Shown here: positions 1-11,440 of the stretch, in pieces
Position numbering within the stretch: position 1 is the first letter of the stretch
How the letters are laid out: each line of letters starts with the position of its first letter
Origin: Pseudomonas sp. PB120
GTDB lineage: Bacteria; Pseudomonadota; Gammaproteobacteria; Pseudomonadales; Pseudomonadaceae
Assembly (NCBI RefSeq): GCF_009761815.1
Contig: NZ_RWIN01000051.1
Location: 124,001-188,000 of the forward strand
DNA length: 64,000 nucleotides
Direction of reading: 5' to 3'
Program-made: the position numbers and the translations under genes
Notes under the pieces: model-generated
Databases searched by the model: none
Seen by the model: the letters and a program-made list of their open reading frames with translations, nothing else
What the model was told of the DNA's origin: nothing

Positions 1-2
1 CC

Positions 3-266
3 TCGATCAACAAACTGGTGATGGCCAAAAACCTTCAGGACATGAGTGCCTGCGCGTTGGAAGCGCTGGGTGCTGATGGCCTGCGCGAGTTCGACGATCT
101 CCAGGCGCGGCGATTCAACTATTGGTACATGTGGTCAGCCGGTTTGCGTATTGCCGGCGGCACCGATGAAATCCTGCGCAACATCATCGCTGAGCGGGTA
201 CTGGGTTTGCCGCCTGAGCCGCGTAGTGATCGGGATACGCCTTTTAACCAGTTGGGCAAGGGCTGA
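3..266 (+). CDS. acyl-CoA dehydrogenase, C-terminal fragment cut by the window edge
   Basis: Only the last 87 residues are in the window; the reading frame is open from the left edge to the TGA at 264-266. The segment has the typical C-terminal helix of acyl-CoA dehydrogenases, ending in AGGTDEILRNIIAERVLGLP, where the GTxE(I) stretch contacts FAD and substrate. It would oxidise an acyl-CoA to the 2-enoyl-CoA, passing electrons to ETF. It runs towards the leftward acyl-CoA operon that ends at 840, so it belongs to a separate rightward unit beginning outside the window. Family assignment is firm; substrate and gene length cannot be judged. Confidence 0.85.
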   Translation, partial: SINKLVMAKNLQDMSACALEALGADGLREFDDLQARRFNYWYMWSAGLRIAGGTDEILRNIIAERVLGLPPEPRSDRDTPFNQLGKG

Positions 267-839
267 TCGGTCAAGCACCTCCTGAGTAAACAGCGCGATT
301 AAAACATTGGATTGAGCAAGAACTGCAGGTCGACAAGCACCTAGGCCCCGGTGTGAGCGCCCCATGCCACCCACAAACCGTTGCTTGTTTGGCACTGTGG
401 AGGGTGGCTCGGGAGAGGCGTGATCCATTGCTCTACCTTTGCGGCGCTGCAAGGCATGCCAGGTAGCATGGATGCGCCTGTGCATCGATCGAGCTTTTCG
501 GGCGTACCGAGGCGCATTTGCTGCCGAAGCGCTAAGTGTTTTTTGAGTTTCAATGGTGTTTCAGCGTTTCGTCTACGAGCCCACCGCGCGGCAATAACTT
601 GCCGCGTCGTTCAGCATCGACGAGATAAGCGTGAAGGAAATGGGTGAAGAATCAGCTCTTCGATATGATGCCAATGCCACGCCAGAAGGCTCGCCGCGGC
701 TACGAAACAGCCTATGGCCAACACGTTCAGCCATCGGCGTGCTCTTTCATAATCAGTGTGGAAGGCGGCAAGTACTTCGCTCAGCACACTGACCAAGCCG
801 AATTTTCTCAGCAGTCACGCCCGTTTTCATCTGCATGAA
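267..839. other. intergenic region between convergent catabolic genes
   Basis: This is 573 bases between the rightward acyl-CoA dehydrogenase fragment and the leftward thioesterase. I see no convincing gene apart from a weak 61-codon frame on the minus strand at 611-796, and no clear terminator hairpin with a T tract. Frames on the plus strand here lack family resemblance and look like random open frames in G+C-rich DNA. Confidence 0.5.
611..796 (-). CDS. possible small single-pass membrane protein
   Basis: This is a 61-codon frame with a TTG start. The product would have a charged N-terminal helix (ERARRW), one hydrophobic stretch at about residues 24-40 (LNVLAIGCFVAAASLLAW) and a short basic tail. 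That layout suits a small inner-membrane protein, but I recognise no family, there is no clear ribosome binding site, and the neighbouring DNA is non-coding. It could equally be a chance frame. It lies downstream of and in the same direction as the acyl-CoA operon. Confidence 0.2.
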   Translation of the reverse strand: MVSVLSEVLAAFHTDYERARRWLNVLAIGCFVAAASLLAWHWHHIEELILHPFPSRLSRRC

Positions 840-1745
840 TCAACGCAAACGATACAGGCCTTCCTGCCCCAACGTTGCCACCAGCCGTCCTTTCCGATCA
901 TGCACATGACCCAAGGTCAAACCCCGCCCCAGACTGGTCGAAGGACTGTGGGCAGAAACCAGCAACCATTCATCCGCCTGTACATCTTGCTGGTGGAACC
1001 AGATCGTGTGGTTGAGGCTGGAAACAAACAGGTCTTCCCCCAGTTTGTGCTCGCGGTGAGGCATCAGTGCGGTGATGCCGAACCAGAAGTCACTCAGGTA
1101 AGCGAGCACGGCGGGTTGCAGGCGCGTGGGCAGGTTGGGGGACTGAGTGGTGCGCATCCAGTAACGAATCCTGGCTTGATCGTCGCGGCCGAGGACAAAC
1201 TGTTCCGGGTCCGCCGGGCGTATATCCACTGAACGGGTTTTGCCGATAAATACCCGTTCGATGGGATTGAGTCGTTGATGGAAGGCTTCGCGAACTTGTG
1301 CCAACCCCATCAGATTTTCCGGGTCGGGTACGGGGTCGCAGTTCTGCTGGTGCTCCATCCCGTTTTCACCGGCATGGAAGGACAGCGTGGCAATGGCGAT
1401 GGAGCGGCCGTGTTGCACCAGTCTGACCAGTCGCGCGGCAAAGCGTCGGGTTTGCTGGATGCGCTCTACTTCAATCGACAGCGGAGCGTTGACATCGCCG
1501 GCAGCGAGGAAGCTGACTTGAAGCACATGGGGATGCAGATGCGCTTCAACGGTTGCGATGGCAGCCGCAACGGCCAGGCCGAGGGTTTGCCCACCGTAGA
1601 TCGCAGCATTCTGATTGGCGTGGAAGCAGTTGCAGGTGAAGCGGTCCGGGCCTACTTCCAGCACGTCCAGTAGCGGCGTGACATCCACGCCATCCCAGGT
1701 AGTGGAAGTGGTGGCCAGATGTTGCACGGCGGTTTCAGAGCCCAC
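840..1745 (-). CDS. acyl-CoA thioesterase II (TesB-like, double hotdog)
   Basis: The 301-residue product resembles TesB-type thioesterases: an N-terminal hotdog half with the YGGQTLGLAVAAA helix near residue 50 and a C-terminal hotdog half with the SDFWFG and SLNHTIWFH segments. It should hydrolyse acyl-CoA to free acid and CoA in the cytoplasm. I chose a GTG start at 1745 because AGGAG lies six bases upstream. The frame is open further, to 1781, but that would overlap the crotonase gene more deeply. With this start it overlaps the crotonase stop by 11 bases, suggesting translational coupling. It is the last gene of the nine-gene leftward operon and may release CoA from dead-end or overflow intermediates. 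Confidence 0.85.
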   Translation of the reverse strand: MGSETAVQHLATTSTTWDGVDVTPLLDVLEVGPDRFTCNCFHANQNAAIYGGQTLGLAVAAAIATVEAHLHPHVLQVSFLAAGDVNAPLSIEVERIQQTRRFAARLVRLVQHGRSIAIATLSFHAGENGMEHQQNCDPVPDPENLMGLAQVREAFHQRLNPIERVFIGKTRSVDIRPADPEQFVLGRDDQARIRYWMRTTQSPNLPTRLQPAVLAYLSDFWFGITALMPHREHKLGEDLFVSSLNHTIWFHQQDVQADEWLLVSAHSPSTSLGRGLTLGHVHDRKGRLVATLGQEGLYRLR

Positions 1746-2505
1746 GGAAAACTCCTGCACGCTTCTGGAAAAATGCGTCACGGCCCTCGGTAAAATCTTC
1801 GGAGCCGATCAACAGCGCCTGAGTGTCGGCTTCCCAGTCGAGCAGGGTTTCCAGGCTCAAAGGATGACGCCCCAGCAATGACTTGGTCGCTGAAAGCGGG
1901 CCAGGTGCGCTGATAGCCAACGCTTGGGCGCGCTGGAGTGCGGTCTCCAAAACCTGACCAGGCTCGGCCAGAAAGTCGACCAGGCCTAGCCGGGCTGCTT
2001 CTTCGCCGCCGAGAATTTGCTGGAACATGACCAGTTGGCGAGTCCGAGGCAGGCCAATGCGTTGTGGCAGCGTCCAGAGTGAACCCCAGTCCGGCATGAC
2101 GCCCACTTTGCCGAACACGGCCCCAAAGCGGCTGTCGGCATCGGCCACGACGAAGTCGCAGGCTGCCGCCAAAGACAGCCCGGCGCCGAATGCTGCGCCT
2201 TGCACGGCGGCGATTACCGGTACCCGACCATTGACGATGGCGCGGATTACCCGATGGCCGCAACGCATGTCTTTGCGCATGACCATTGGCCGGGTATCCA
2301 GGCCATCCAGCGGCCCCCCCGCGCAGAAGTGCTGACCACCGCTGAGTACGATTACCCGGACCTGCTCATTGTCTTGCAGGTTCTCGAGCTCGTCGGCCAA
2401 GCGGCGATAAAGCTCAGGAACCAGGCTGTTGCGTTTTTCGGGCAGATTCAGGCTGACCAGGGCGACGGTATCGTGGTGGCTGACAGTGACGGCTGTGTTC
2501 ATCAT
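1735..2505 (-). CDS. enoyl-CoA hydratase/isomerase family protein (crotonase fold)
   Basis: The 256-residue length is normal for a single-domain crotonase. The HFCAGGPLDGL stretch near residue 60 supplies the first oxyanion-hole segment, and AAVQGAAFGAGLSLAAACD near residue 100 the second. The usual acidic residue in the GA(G/E) segment is not obvious, so hydratase, isomerase or another crotonase activity is possible. An AAGGAGTTAC ribosome binding site precedes two consecutive ATG codons (2505 and 2502). It lies 22 bases after the thiolase and overlaps the thioesterase start, so it is inside the leftward operon and probably acts on an enoyl-CoA intermediate of that pathway. Confidence 0.85.
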   Translation of the reverse strand: MMNTAVTVSHHDTVALVSLNLPEKRNSLVPELYRRLADELENLQDNEQVRVIVLSGGQHFCAGGPLDGLDTRPMVMRKDMRCGHRVIRAIVNGRVPVIAAVQGAAFGAGLSLAAACDFVVADADSRFGAVFGKVGVMPDWGSLWTLPQRIGLPRTRQLVMFQQILGGEEAARLGLVDFLAEPGQVLETALQRAQALAISAPGPLSATKSLLGRHPLSLETLLDWEADTQALLIGSEDFTEGRDAFFQKRAGVFRGL

Positions 2506-2527
2506 GTAACTCCTTGGGTCGATGGGC

Positions 2528-3676
2528 TCAAAGCCGCTCGATGATGGTTACGTTGGCCAAGCCACCGCCTTCGCACATGGTCTGCAAGCCATAACGACCT
2601 CCGCTGCGCTCCAGTTCATGGAGCAGGGTGGTCATCAGTTTGGTGCCGGTTGCGCCGATAGGATGGCCAAGGGCAATGGCACCGCCGTTGACATTGGTGC
2701 GTTCGCTTGGGTAATCCATTTCTTGCAGCCAGGCCATGGCGACGCTGGCGAACGCTTCGTTGATTTCCACCAGATCGATATCGGCCATGCGCAGGCCAGC
2801 CTTTTGCAGCGCCCGGCGAGTTGCGGCGATTGGCGCAGTGAGCATCCACACCGGGTCATCACCCAGTACGCTCATATGGACAATGCGTGCACGTGGTTTC
2901 AGGCCATAACGATTGACCGCGTCCTCGGAGCAGACCAATACGGCACTGGCGGCGTCGGACATCTGGCTGCTGGTGGCAGCGGTCAACTGGCCGTCTGGCA
3001 GGAGTGTCTGCAGCGTGGCCATTTTTTCCAGGCTGCTACGGCGGGCCGTTTCGTCCATACGCAGATCGCCATAGGGCACGATTTCGTGGTCGAAACGCCC
3101 TTGCTCAATGGCCGCCAGAGCACGCTCGTGAGAGCGCAGGGCATAGGCTTCCATGTCCTGGCGAGTGAAGCCCCAATGGCGGGCAATGCGTTCGGCCGCT
3201 TCGAACTGCGAGAGCTGTTGCGTACCATAGCGGGCGCGGTAGGTTTGCGCCGAGGTCCAGGGATCGGCAAAGCCAAGGTCTTTGGCAATGTACAACGCGG
3301 TATTGATCGGCACCTGACTCATGTTTTGCACTCCGCCGGCAATCACCACGTCCTGAGTACCACTCATGACCGCCTGCGCAGCGAAGTGCACGGCTTGCTG
3401 GGACGAGCCACACTGGCGGTCGATGGTGACGCCGGGAACGCTATCGGGAAGTCCGGCGCCCAGCCAGCAAAAACGCGCCAGGTTGCCGGCATTCGGGCCA
3501 ATGGCATCGATGGTGCCAAAGATGACGTCGTCATAATCCTCGGCGGGAATCGCGTTGTGTTCCACCAGTGACTTGATGACATGCGCGCCCATGTCCATGG
3601 GGTGTACCTGGGACAGGCTGCCGGCTCGTTTGCCGGTCGGCGTACGCAGCGCATCAACGATATAGGCTTGCTTCAC
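2528..3676 (-). CDS. thiolase family protein (acetyl-CoA C-acyltransferase)
   Basis: The 382-residue protein has all thiolase signatures: the acyl-carrying cysteine C89 in [16 protein letters not shown], the histidine loop [17 protein letters not shown], and the second cysteine in MCEGGG near the C-terminus. It should cleave a 3-oxoacyl-CoA with CoA to acetyl-CoA (or propionyl-CoA) and a shortened acyl-CoA. It follows the acyl-CoA dehydrogenase by 29 bases. The operon also carries a second, clearly different thiolase at its first position, so the two may act on successive intermediates or different chain lengths. Substrate is unknown. Confidence 0.92.
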   Translation of the reverse strand: MKQAYIVDALRTPTGKRAGSLSQVHPMDMGAHVIKSLVEHNAIPAEDYDDVIFGTIDAIGPNAGNLARFCWLGAGLPDSVPGVTIDRQCGSSQQAVHFAAQAVMSGTQDVVIAGGVQNMSQVPINTALYIAKDLGFADPWTSAQTYRARYGTQQLSQFEAAERIARHWGFTRQDMEAYALRSHERALAAIEQGRFDHEIVPYGDLRMDETARRSSLEKMATLQTLLPDGQLTAATSSQMSDAASAVLVCSEDAVNRYGLKPRARIVHMSVLGDDPVWMLTAPIAATRRALQKAGLRMADIDLVEINEAFASVAMAWLQEMDYPSERTNVNGGAIALGHPIGATGTKLMTTLLHELERSGGRYGLQTMCEGGGLANVTIIERL

Positions 3677-3705
3677 GGAAAACTCCTTGATCGAGTGGGG
3701 CGCGC

Positions 3706-4878
3706 TCAGCGAGCCTGAGTGTGGGGACGCAGAATGTTCTTGGCGATGCTCCAGCGGTGTACTTCCGATGGGCCGTCATAGATGCGGAAGGCGCGAACAT
3801 CGGCGAAAATCCGCGCGACGATCGTTTCATGGGTGACACCCTGGCCACCGAGAATCTGCACGCTGCGGTCGACCACGCGCCAAATCGCTTCGGACGAAAT
3901 GACCTTGGCGATGCTCGAGGCATGTCGCCCGAGATTGTCCTGGTCCAAAAACCAGGCGCAGTGCCAGACCGCAAGGCGGGTAATGTGCAGGTCCATTTCG
4001 TTGTCCGCCAGCTTGAAGCCGACGCCTTCGTGCTCACCCAGTGACTTGCCGAAAGCCTGGCGTTGGGCCGCGTAACGGGTCGCCACGTCATGGGCGCGAC
4101 GGGCTCCGCCGAGCCAGCGCATGCAGTGGGTCAAGCGGGCAGGGGACAGGCGCACCTGAGCATATTTGAGCCCCTCACCGGGTTCACCCAATACGTCGCT
4201 GGCAGGCACCCGCAGCTTGTCGAAGCGCACCACCGCATGGCCACCGGGGAAGCACGAATCCAGTGCATCCATCGCGCGTACGATCTGAATGCCCGGACGG
4301 TCCATGTCAGCGAGGAACATGGTCGCTCGGCCATCTTCGAGCTTGGCCATGATGATGGCGAAACTTGCTCCCTCAGCCCCGGTGATGAACCATTTCTCAC
4401 CAGTGATTAGGTAGTCGTCGCCGTCACGTACGGCGGTGGTAGCGAGCATGCCAGGGTCCGATCCCGAACCTGGTGACGGTTCGGTCATGCAGAAGCACGA
4501 ACGAATTTCACCCAGGGCCAGGGGTTTGAGCCAACGCTCCTTCTGGGCCGCGGTCGCGATGACTTCCATCATGTGCATATTGCCCTCGTCGGGCGCAGCA
4601 ATGTTCAGTGCGACAGGCCCCAGTGGCGAGTAGCCGGCTTCCTCGAAAAGAATCGCCTTGGCCCGATGGTTCAGACCAAGACCGCCCAACTCGCTGGGCA
4701 TGTGCGAGGACAACAGACCGGCCTTGCGCGCTAGCGAGATCATCTCTTTGCGCAGGTCTTCAGTCGGGCCATGGGCTGTGCAGCGGGGATCTTTTTCGAG
4801 CGGGATAATGTGCTCAGCGATAAAGGCACGTGTCCGTTGTTGCAAGTCGAGCAGTTCGGGTGACAGGGTGAAGTCCAT
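3706..4878 (-). CDS. acyl-CoA dehydrogenase family protein
   Basis: This is a 390-residue, full-length acyl-CoA dehydrogenase. The FAD/substrate signature CMTEPSPGSGSDPG is near residue 150 and the C-terminal GPSEVHRWSIAKNIL segment carries the conserved arginine and glutamate region. This GPSEVHR ending is typical of the ACAD10/11-type and FadE-like subgroup rather than classical short-chain enzymes. It would introduce the 2,3-double bond into an acyl-CoA, with ETF as electron acceptor. It lies 54 bases after the FadB-like gene and 29 bases before a thiolase in the leftward operon. Confidence 0.92.
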   Translation of the reverse strand: MDFTLSPELLDLQQRTRAFIAEHIIPLEKDPRCTAHGPTEDLRKEMISLARKAGLLSSHMPSELGGLGLNHRAKAILFEEAGYSPLGPVALNIAAPDEGNMHMMEVIATAAQKERWLKPLALGEIRSCFCMTEPSPGSGSDPGMLATTAVRDGDDYLITGEKWFITGAEGASFAIIMAKLEDGRATMFLADMDRPGIQIVRAMDALDSCFPGGHAVVRFDKLRVPASDVLGEPGEGLKYAQVRLSPARLTHCMRWLGGARRAHDVATRYAAQRQAFGKSLGEHEGVGFKLADNEMDLHITRLAVWHCAWFLDQDNLGRHASSIAKVISSEAIWRVVDRSVQILGGQGVTHETIVARIFADVRAFRIYDGPSEVHRWSIAKNILRPHTQAR

Positions 4879-4932
4879 GGTTATTTCCGCTTCAAAGGGC
4901 TGATGAAGATGGTCGAAGGTGCAAACCCGAAT

Positions 4933-7065
4933 TCATGAATAGAACTTCAGGTTGTTCGAAGCCATCTCTCGCATTTGGGGAGTGACCTGATAAAGCCCAC
5001 CAAGAGCGGTGTAGTGGTCGCAACGCGCAACCAGCGCCGGCAAGCCGAGCCAATCGGCATACTTGAGGGCACCACCCACTGGCCTTGGGAAGCCAACACC
5101 CAGGATCAGTGCCATGTCGATTTCAATGGCGCTTTCGCAGATACCTTCTTCGAGCGCCCGGGCCGCTTCTATCAGCATCGGCAGCATGATGCGCTCGACG
5201 ATTTCTTCGGAACTGAACTCACGACGCCCTTGTGGCTGCACGCGGGTCAACAGAGCCTGGGTGTCAGGATCAACCGACTTCACCAGTCGGCCCTTGATGT
5301 CCCGATCGTAACGATAGAAGCCCAATCCGTTTTTCTGGCCCAGGCGCTGTTCGGTGACCATGAGTTCAACCGCATGGGTGAAGCCAGGCAACATGCGATC
5401 GCCATAGCCCTGACTGATGCAGTCGATCACATGGCGCGAAGTGTCCATGCCAATAACGTCCTGCAAGTACGCTGGGCCCATTGGCCAGCCAAAGGCTTCC
5501 ATGGCCTGGTCGACGGCCTGGTAGTCTGCGCCATCATGAATCAGGCGCAGAAAGGCCAGCACGTTGGCGGTCAGGATGCGATTGACCAGAAAGCCGGGGC
5601 AATCCTTGACCACGATCGGCGTTTTACCCAGTGTTGCCGCATAGCTGGCAACCGTTGCGGCCGATTGCTCGCTGGTGTGTGGACCACAGATGACTTCAAC
5701 CAGCGGCATGACTGGCACCGGGTTGAAGAAGTGCATGCCCACGAAGTTTTCCGGGCGTTGCAGCGCACTGGCGATTTCAGTAATGGACAATGATGAGGTG
5801 TTGGACGTCAGTACCGTGGAAGCAGCCACCTGGGTTTCGACTGCCGCCAACACGGTTTTTTTCACGGCGAGGTTTTCCACCACCGCCTCAACCAGCACGT
5901 CGACTTTATCCATGCCTTGATAGGTTAGGGTCGGCGTAATCGACTCCAGCACTCGTTCTGCCTGGAACTGGGTCATACGGTTGTTGCTGACCTGTTTATC
6001 CAGAAGTTTGCCGGCTTCGGCCATTCCCAGATCCAGCGCTGCCTGAGAAATGTCTTTCATGATCGTCAGTACGCCGTTGGCAGCACTTGTATAGGCGATG
6101 CCGCCACCCATAATGCCAGCGCCCAATACGGCGGCGCGGGACAGCTTGCGCGACGCCTTGGCGTAATCCCGGGTTTTCTTGCGCAGGTACTGATCATTGA
6201 TGAACAGTTGGACCAGTGCCTGAGCGGCCTGGGTCTGGGCGACTTGTGCGAAGGTACGGTTCTCTTCGTTCAATGCCTCAGCCAGGGATAATCCGGCACT
6301 GCGCTCGAGCAGCTCAATGGCCAACAGTGGAGCGGGCACCAATGGGTTGCGGGCAATCACGGCAGCCTTGGCATTGGCGCTCTGTTCGGTGTCCAGTGCA
6401 AAGCTCAGGCTGCGCTGGCGCCGCAACGCTTGCCAGTCACGCTGGCCGCTAACAGCTTCGGCCAACACGGCTAGCGCACATTGGCGCACGGCTTGGTCAT
6501 CGACCACTTCGTCGACGGCACCGAGTTGTTTGGCCGCCGCAGAAGTTTGCGGTTTGCCGGAGGTAATCCAGTCAATACTGGCCGCTGAACCGATCAGACG
6601 TGGCAACCTGGCAGTACCCCCTAACCCGGGAATAATGCCCAGGCCGACTTCTGGCAAACCGACCTTTGCGGCGTTGCCCAATACTCGGAAGTCGGTGGCC
6701 AGGGTGACTTCGAAACCACCCCCCAACGCCAGGCCATTGATAGCGCAAACCGTTGGAAGCGGGAGCTGCGCGAGTTCGTTAAACACCCGGTTCTGGGCCA
6801 GGTTGTAAGCCGCCAGTTCGCTTTCAGGCCGTGCAAACAACTGGGTGAATTCGAAGATGTCGGCACCGACGATGAAGCTGTCCTTGGCGCTGGTCAAAAC
6901 CAGGCCATGGACGTCACCGCTATCGCGAATGGTTTTGCAGGCGATGCGCAGCTCTTCGACTGTCAGGGCATCGAATTTGTTGACGGCCTCGTCCTTGCGG
7001 TCGAAGCACAGTTCGACCAGTTGATTGTCGAGGCGGGTCAGGTGCAGCGTTTGACCTTGGTACAT
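4933..7065 (-). CDS. FadB-like multifunctional enoyl-CoA hydratase / 3-hydroxyacyl-CoA dehydrogenase
   Basis: The 710-residue protein has an N-terminal crotonase domain (about 1-190) and a C-terminal 3-hydroxyacyl-CoA dehydrogenase module (about 310-700). Glu119 (GGGFEV) and Glu139 (GLPEVGLG) sit exactly where the two catalytic glutamates of E. coli FadB are. The NAD-binding motif is VLGAGIMGGGIA at about 313-324, and the dehydrogenase histidine is H445 in GMHFFNPV. It should hydrate 2-enoyl-CoA and oxidise the resulting 3-hydroxyacyl-CoA. FadA does not directly adjoin it as in a housekeeping fadBA pair, so this is an accessory copy. A second FadB-like protein is encoded earlier in the same operon. 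Confidence 0.92.
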   Translation of the reverse strand: MYQGQTLHLTRLDNQLVELCFDRKDEAVNKFDALTVEELRIACKTIRDSGDVHGLVLTSAKDSFIVGADIFEFTQLFARPESELAAYNLAQNRVFNELAQLPLPTVCAINGLALGGGFEVTLATDFRVLGNAAKVGLPEVGLGIIPGLGGTARLPRLIGSAASIDWITSGKPQTSAAAKQLGAVDEVVDDQAVRQCALAVLAEAVSGQRDWQALRRQRSLSFALDTEQSANAKAAVIARNPLVPAPLLAIELLERSAGLSLAEALNEENRTFAQVAQTQAAQALVQLFINDQYLRKKTRDYAKASRKLSRAAVLGAGIMGGGIAYTSAANGVLTIMKDISQAALDLGMAEAGKLLDKQVSNNRMTQFQAERVLESITPTLTYQGMDKVDVLVEAVVENLAVKKTVLAAVETQVAASTVLTSNTSSLSITEIASALQRPENFVGMHFFNPVPVMPLVEVICGPHTSEQSAATVASYAATLGKTPIVVKDCPGFLVNRILTANVLAFLRLIHDGADYQAVDQAMEAFGWPMGPAYLQDVIGMDTSRHVIDCISQGYGDRMLPGFTHAVELMVTEQRLGQKNGLGFYRYDRDIKGRLVKSVDPDTQALLTRVQPQGRREFSSEEIVERIMLPMLIEAARALEEGICESAIEIDMALILGVGFPRPVGGALKYADWLGLPALVARCDHYTALGGLYQVTPQMREMASNNLKFYS

Positions 7066-7108
7066 GCGATAACCTGCTTTTTGTCGGTTTTATTTAGGCT
7101 GGACTGGA

Positions 7109-9255
<2,147 letters not shown>

Positions 9256-9266
9256 GTGTTGTCCTC

Positions 9267-11423
9267 TCAGGCCGCGTCGTTACGTGGATGGAAGCGCTCA
9301 CCACGCTCGGCACGGGCACGCAGCCAGACCGAAGGGCGGAAACGCTCGCCGAACGCATCGGCCAGCTCATCGCAACGGGTGACGAAAGCTTGGGCACCCA
9401 AGGTATCGATCAGGGAGAGCGTGCCACCGGTCCAGGAGGGGAACCCCAGGCCGAGGATGCTGCCCAGGTCGGCGTCGGCAGCGTCGTTGAGAACGCCTTC
9501 CTCGACACAGCGTGCGGTCTCCAGCGCCTGGATATAGAGCAGGCGGTCCTTGACGGTCTCGACATCCAGTTGTTGCGCGGCACGAGGAAAGTGCTCCGCA
9601 AGCCCATGCCAAAGATGCTTCTTGCCACCCTGTGGAAACTCGTAAAAACCACCGCCACTCTTGCGGCCCAGGCGGCCCAGGAAATTCATTAATTCGACGA
9701 CTGGCCTTGCATGCAGGCGCAGGAATTTCTCCTCCAGGCCATCTTTGTGAGCTTGATCGATGACGCTTTTCTGCAGATCCAGCGAAACTTCATCGGTCAC
9801 AGCCAGCGGGCTGGTGGCTGCACTGGCCAGGCGTGCGGCGTTTTCGATCAGGGCCGGGTTGACGCCTTCGGCCAGCATCGCCATGCCTTCATCGGTGTAA
9901 GTACTGAAGATGCGGCTGGTGTAGAAGCCTGGACTGTCATTGACCAGGATCGGGGTTTTGCGCAGTTGACCGACGAAGTCCAGGGCGCGGGCAATGGTTT
10001 GCTCACTGGTCTTCTTGCCAACGATCACTTCTACCAGCGGCATGCGCTCGACCGGTGAAAAGAAGTGCAGGCCGATGAAATGGTCCGGGCGCTCGGAGCA
10101 CTCGGCCAGGCCAGTGATTGGCAGGGTTGAGGTATTACTCGCAAATACCGCATCGGGTGCGAGCACTGTTTCGGTTTTGCCGATGACGGATGCTTTGACT
10201 TCACGGTTCTCGAAAACAGCTTCAATGACCAGATCACAGCCGTCGAAGGCAGCATAGTCAGAGCAAGGTTCGATCAGTGCGAGGATCGCATCGGCCTTGT
10301 CTCGGGTCTGGGTGCCGCGTTCGATGGCTTTGTCCAGGATCCGTCGCGAGTAGTCCTTGCCCCGCGCTGCAGCGTCGGCGTTGGTATCAAGGAGCATGAC
10401 CTGGACCCCGGCAGCAGCGCTGACGTAAGCGATGCCAGCGCCCATCATTCCGGCACCCACTACACCCAGCTTGTGCACCGTGCTTTTTGCCGGCCCGACC
10501 GGACGCCGGACGAGTTTGTCGGCGGCGCCCTTGTTGATGAACATCGTACGCATCAGGTTGCGTGCCACTGGGTTGGCCAGCAACGTGCCGAAGTATTTGG
10601 CTTCGACTGCCAGTGCCTTGTCCATGGGCAGTTGAGTGCCTTCAAACACCGCCGAAAGAATGGCCAGTCGTGCCGGGTAGTTCTGTGCGCCGGCGGCTTT
10701 GGCCAGCGTGGTACCAAATTGGAAGGAGCGGGTTGCGTGCGGAGCCAGGCAACCCGCACCACCAGGAATCCGATAGCCTTTCACGTCCCACGCTTGACTT
10801 GCCTGCGGGTTGTCCAGCACCCAGCGACGCGCTTGCTCCAGCAAGCCGGTAACGTCGACCAGTTCATCGACGATCCCCAACTGCAAGGCTTGCGCAGGCT
10901 TCAAGGTGTTGCCTTCAATCAACAGAGGCAAGGCCTTTTCTATACCGATCAAACGCGGCAGGCGTTGGGTGCCGCCTCCGGCAGGTAGCAAGCCGACAGT
11001 CACTTCGGGCAGACCGACAATGGCTTTTGGGTCATTGACCAACAGCCGTCGATGGCACGCCAACGCCAGCTCCAGACCACCGCCCAGCGCCAGACCATTG
11101 AGCGCGGCGACGAAGGGCTTGCCGCCGGTTTCGATGCGACGCATCACCGCGTTTTCTCGATCGAAGCGGTGCGAAGCTTGCACAGCATCGATACCTTGGT
11201 CGAAGGCGTCAACCAGATCCTTGAGGTCGGCACCTGCGATAAAGCCGGATTTTCCTGAGGTCAAGACCGCACCGCGAATGGCAACGTTGGTCAGCACTTC
11301 TTCGACCGCTGCCTGCAGATCGCTGACGAATGCAGGCGTAAATATATTCACCGGGCGGTCAGGCAGGTTGATGGTAATGAAGGCTACGCCGTCGGCGCCC
11401 AGTTCTAGTTTCAAGGTATTCAT
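9267..11423 (-). CDS. FadB/FadJ-like 3-hydroxyacyl-CoA dehydrogenase with enoyl-CoA hydratase domain
   Basis: This is a 718-residue bifunctional beta-oxidation protein. Its crotonase half has GFIAGADLKDL near residue 60, Glu118 in GGGLELAL and Glu140 in GLPEVTVG. The dehydrogenase half starts with VGAGMMGAGIAYVSA and has GLHFFSPVERMPLVEVI with the active histidine. I chose ATG 11423 (MNTLKLELG); ATG 11438 would also avoid the upstream stop, and the frame is open to 11489 inside the preceding thiolase. No strong ribosome binding site decides between them. It follows the thiolase by 17 bases. It is a distant paralogue of the FadB-like protein at 4933. Confidence 0.92.
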   Translation of the reverse strand: MNTLKLELGADGVAFITINLPDRPVNIFTPAFVSDLQAAVEEVLTNVAIRGAVLTSGKSGFIAGADLKDLVDAFDQGIDAVQASHRFDRENAVMRRIETGGKPFVAALNGLALGGGLELALACHRRLLVNDPKAIVGLPEVTVGLLPAGGGTQRLPRLIGIEKALPLLIEGNTLKPAQALQLGIVDELVDVTGLLEQARRWVLDNPQASQAWDVKGYRIPGGAGCLAPHATRSFQFGTTLAKAAGAQNYPARLAILSAVFEGTQLPMDKALAVEAKYFGTLLANPVARNLMRTMFINKGAADKLVRRPVGPAKSTVHKLGVVGAGMMGAGIAYVSAAAGVQVMLLDTNADAAARGKDYSRRILDKAIERGTQTRDKADAILALIEPCSDYAAFDGCDLVIEAVFENREVKASVIGKTETVLAPDAVFASNTSTLPITGLAECSERPDHFIGLHFFSPVERMPLVEVIVGKKTSEQTIARALDFVGQLRKTPILVNDSPGFYTSRIFSTYTDEGMAMLAEGVNPALIENAARLASAATSPLAVTDEVSLDLQKSVIDQAHKDGLEEKFLRLHARPVVELMNFLGRLGRKSGGGFYEFPQGGKKHLWHGLAEHFPRAAQQLDVETVKDRLLYIQALETARCVEEGVLNDAADADLGSILGLGFPSWTGGTLSLIDTLGAQAFVTRCDELADAFGERFRPSVWLRARAERGERFHPRNDAA

Positions 11424-11440
11424 AGCGTTCGATTCCATGC

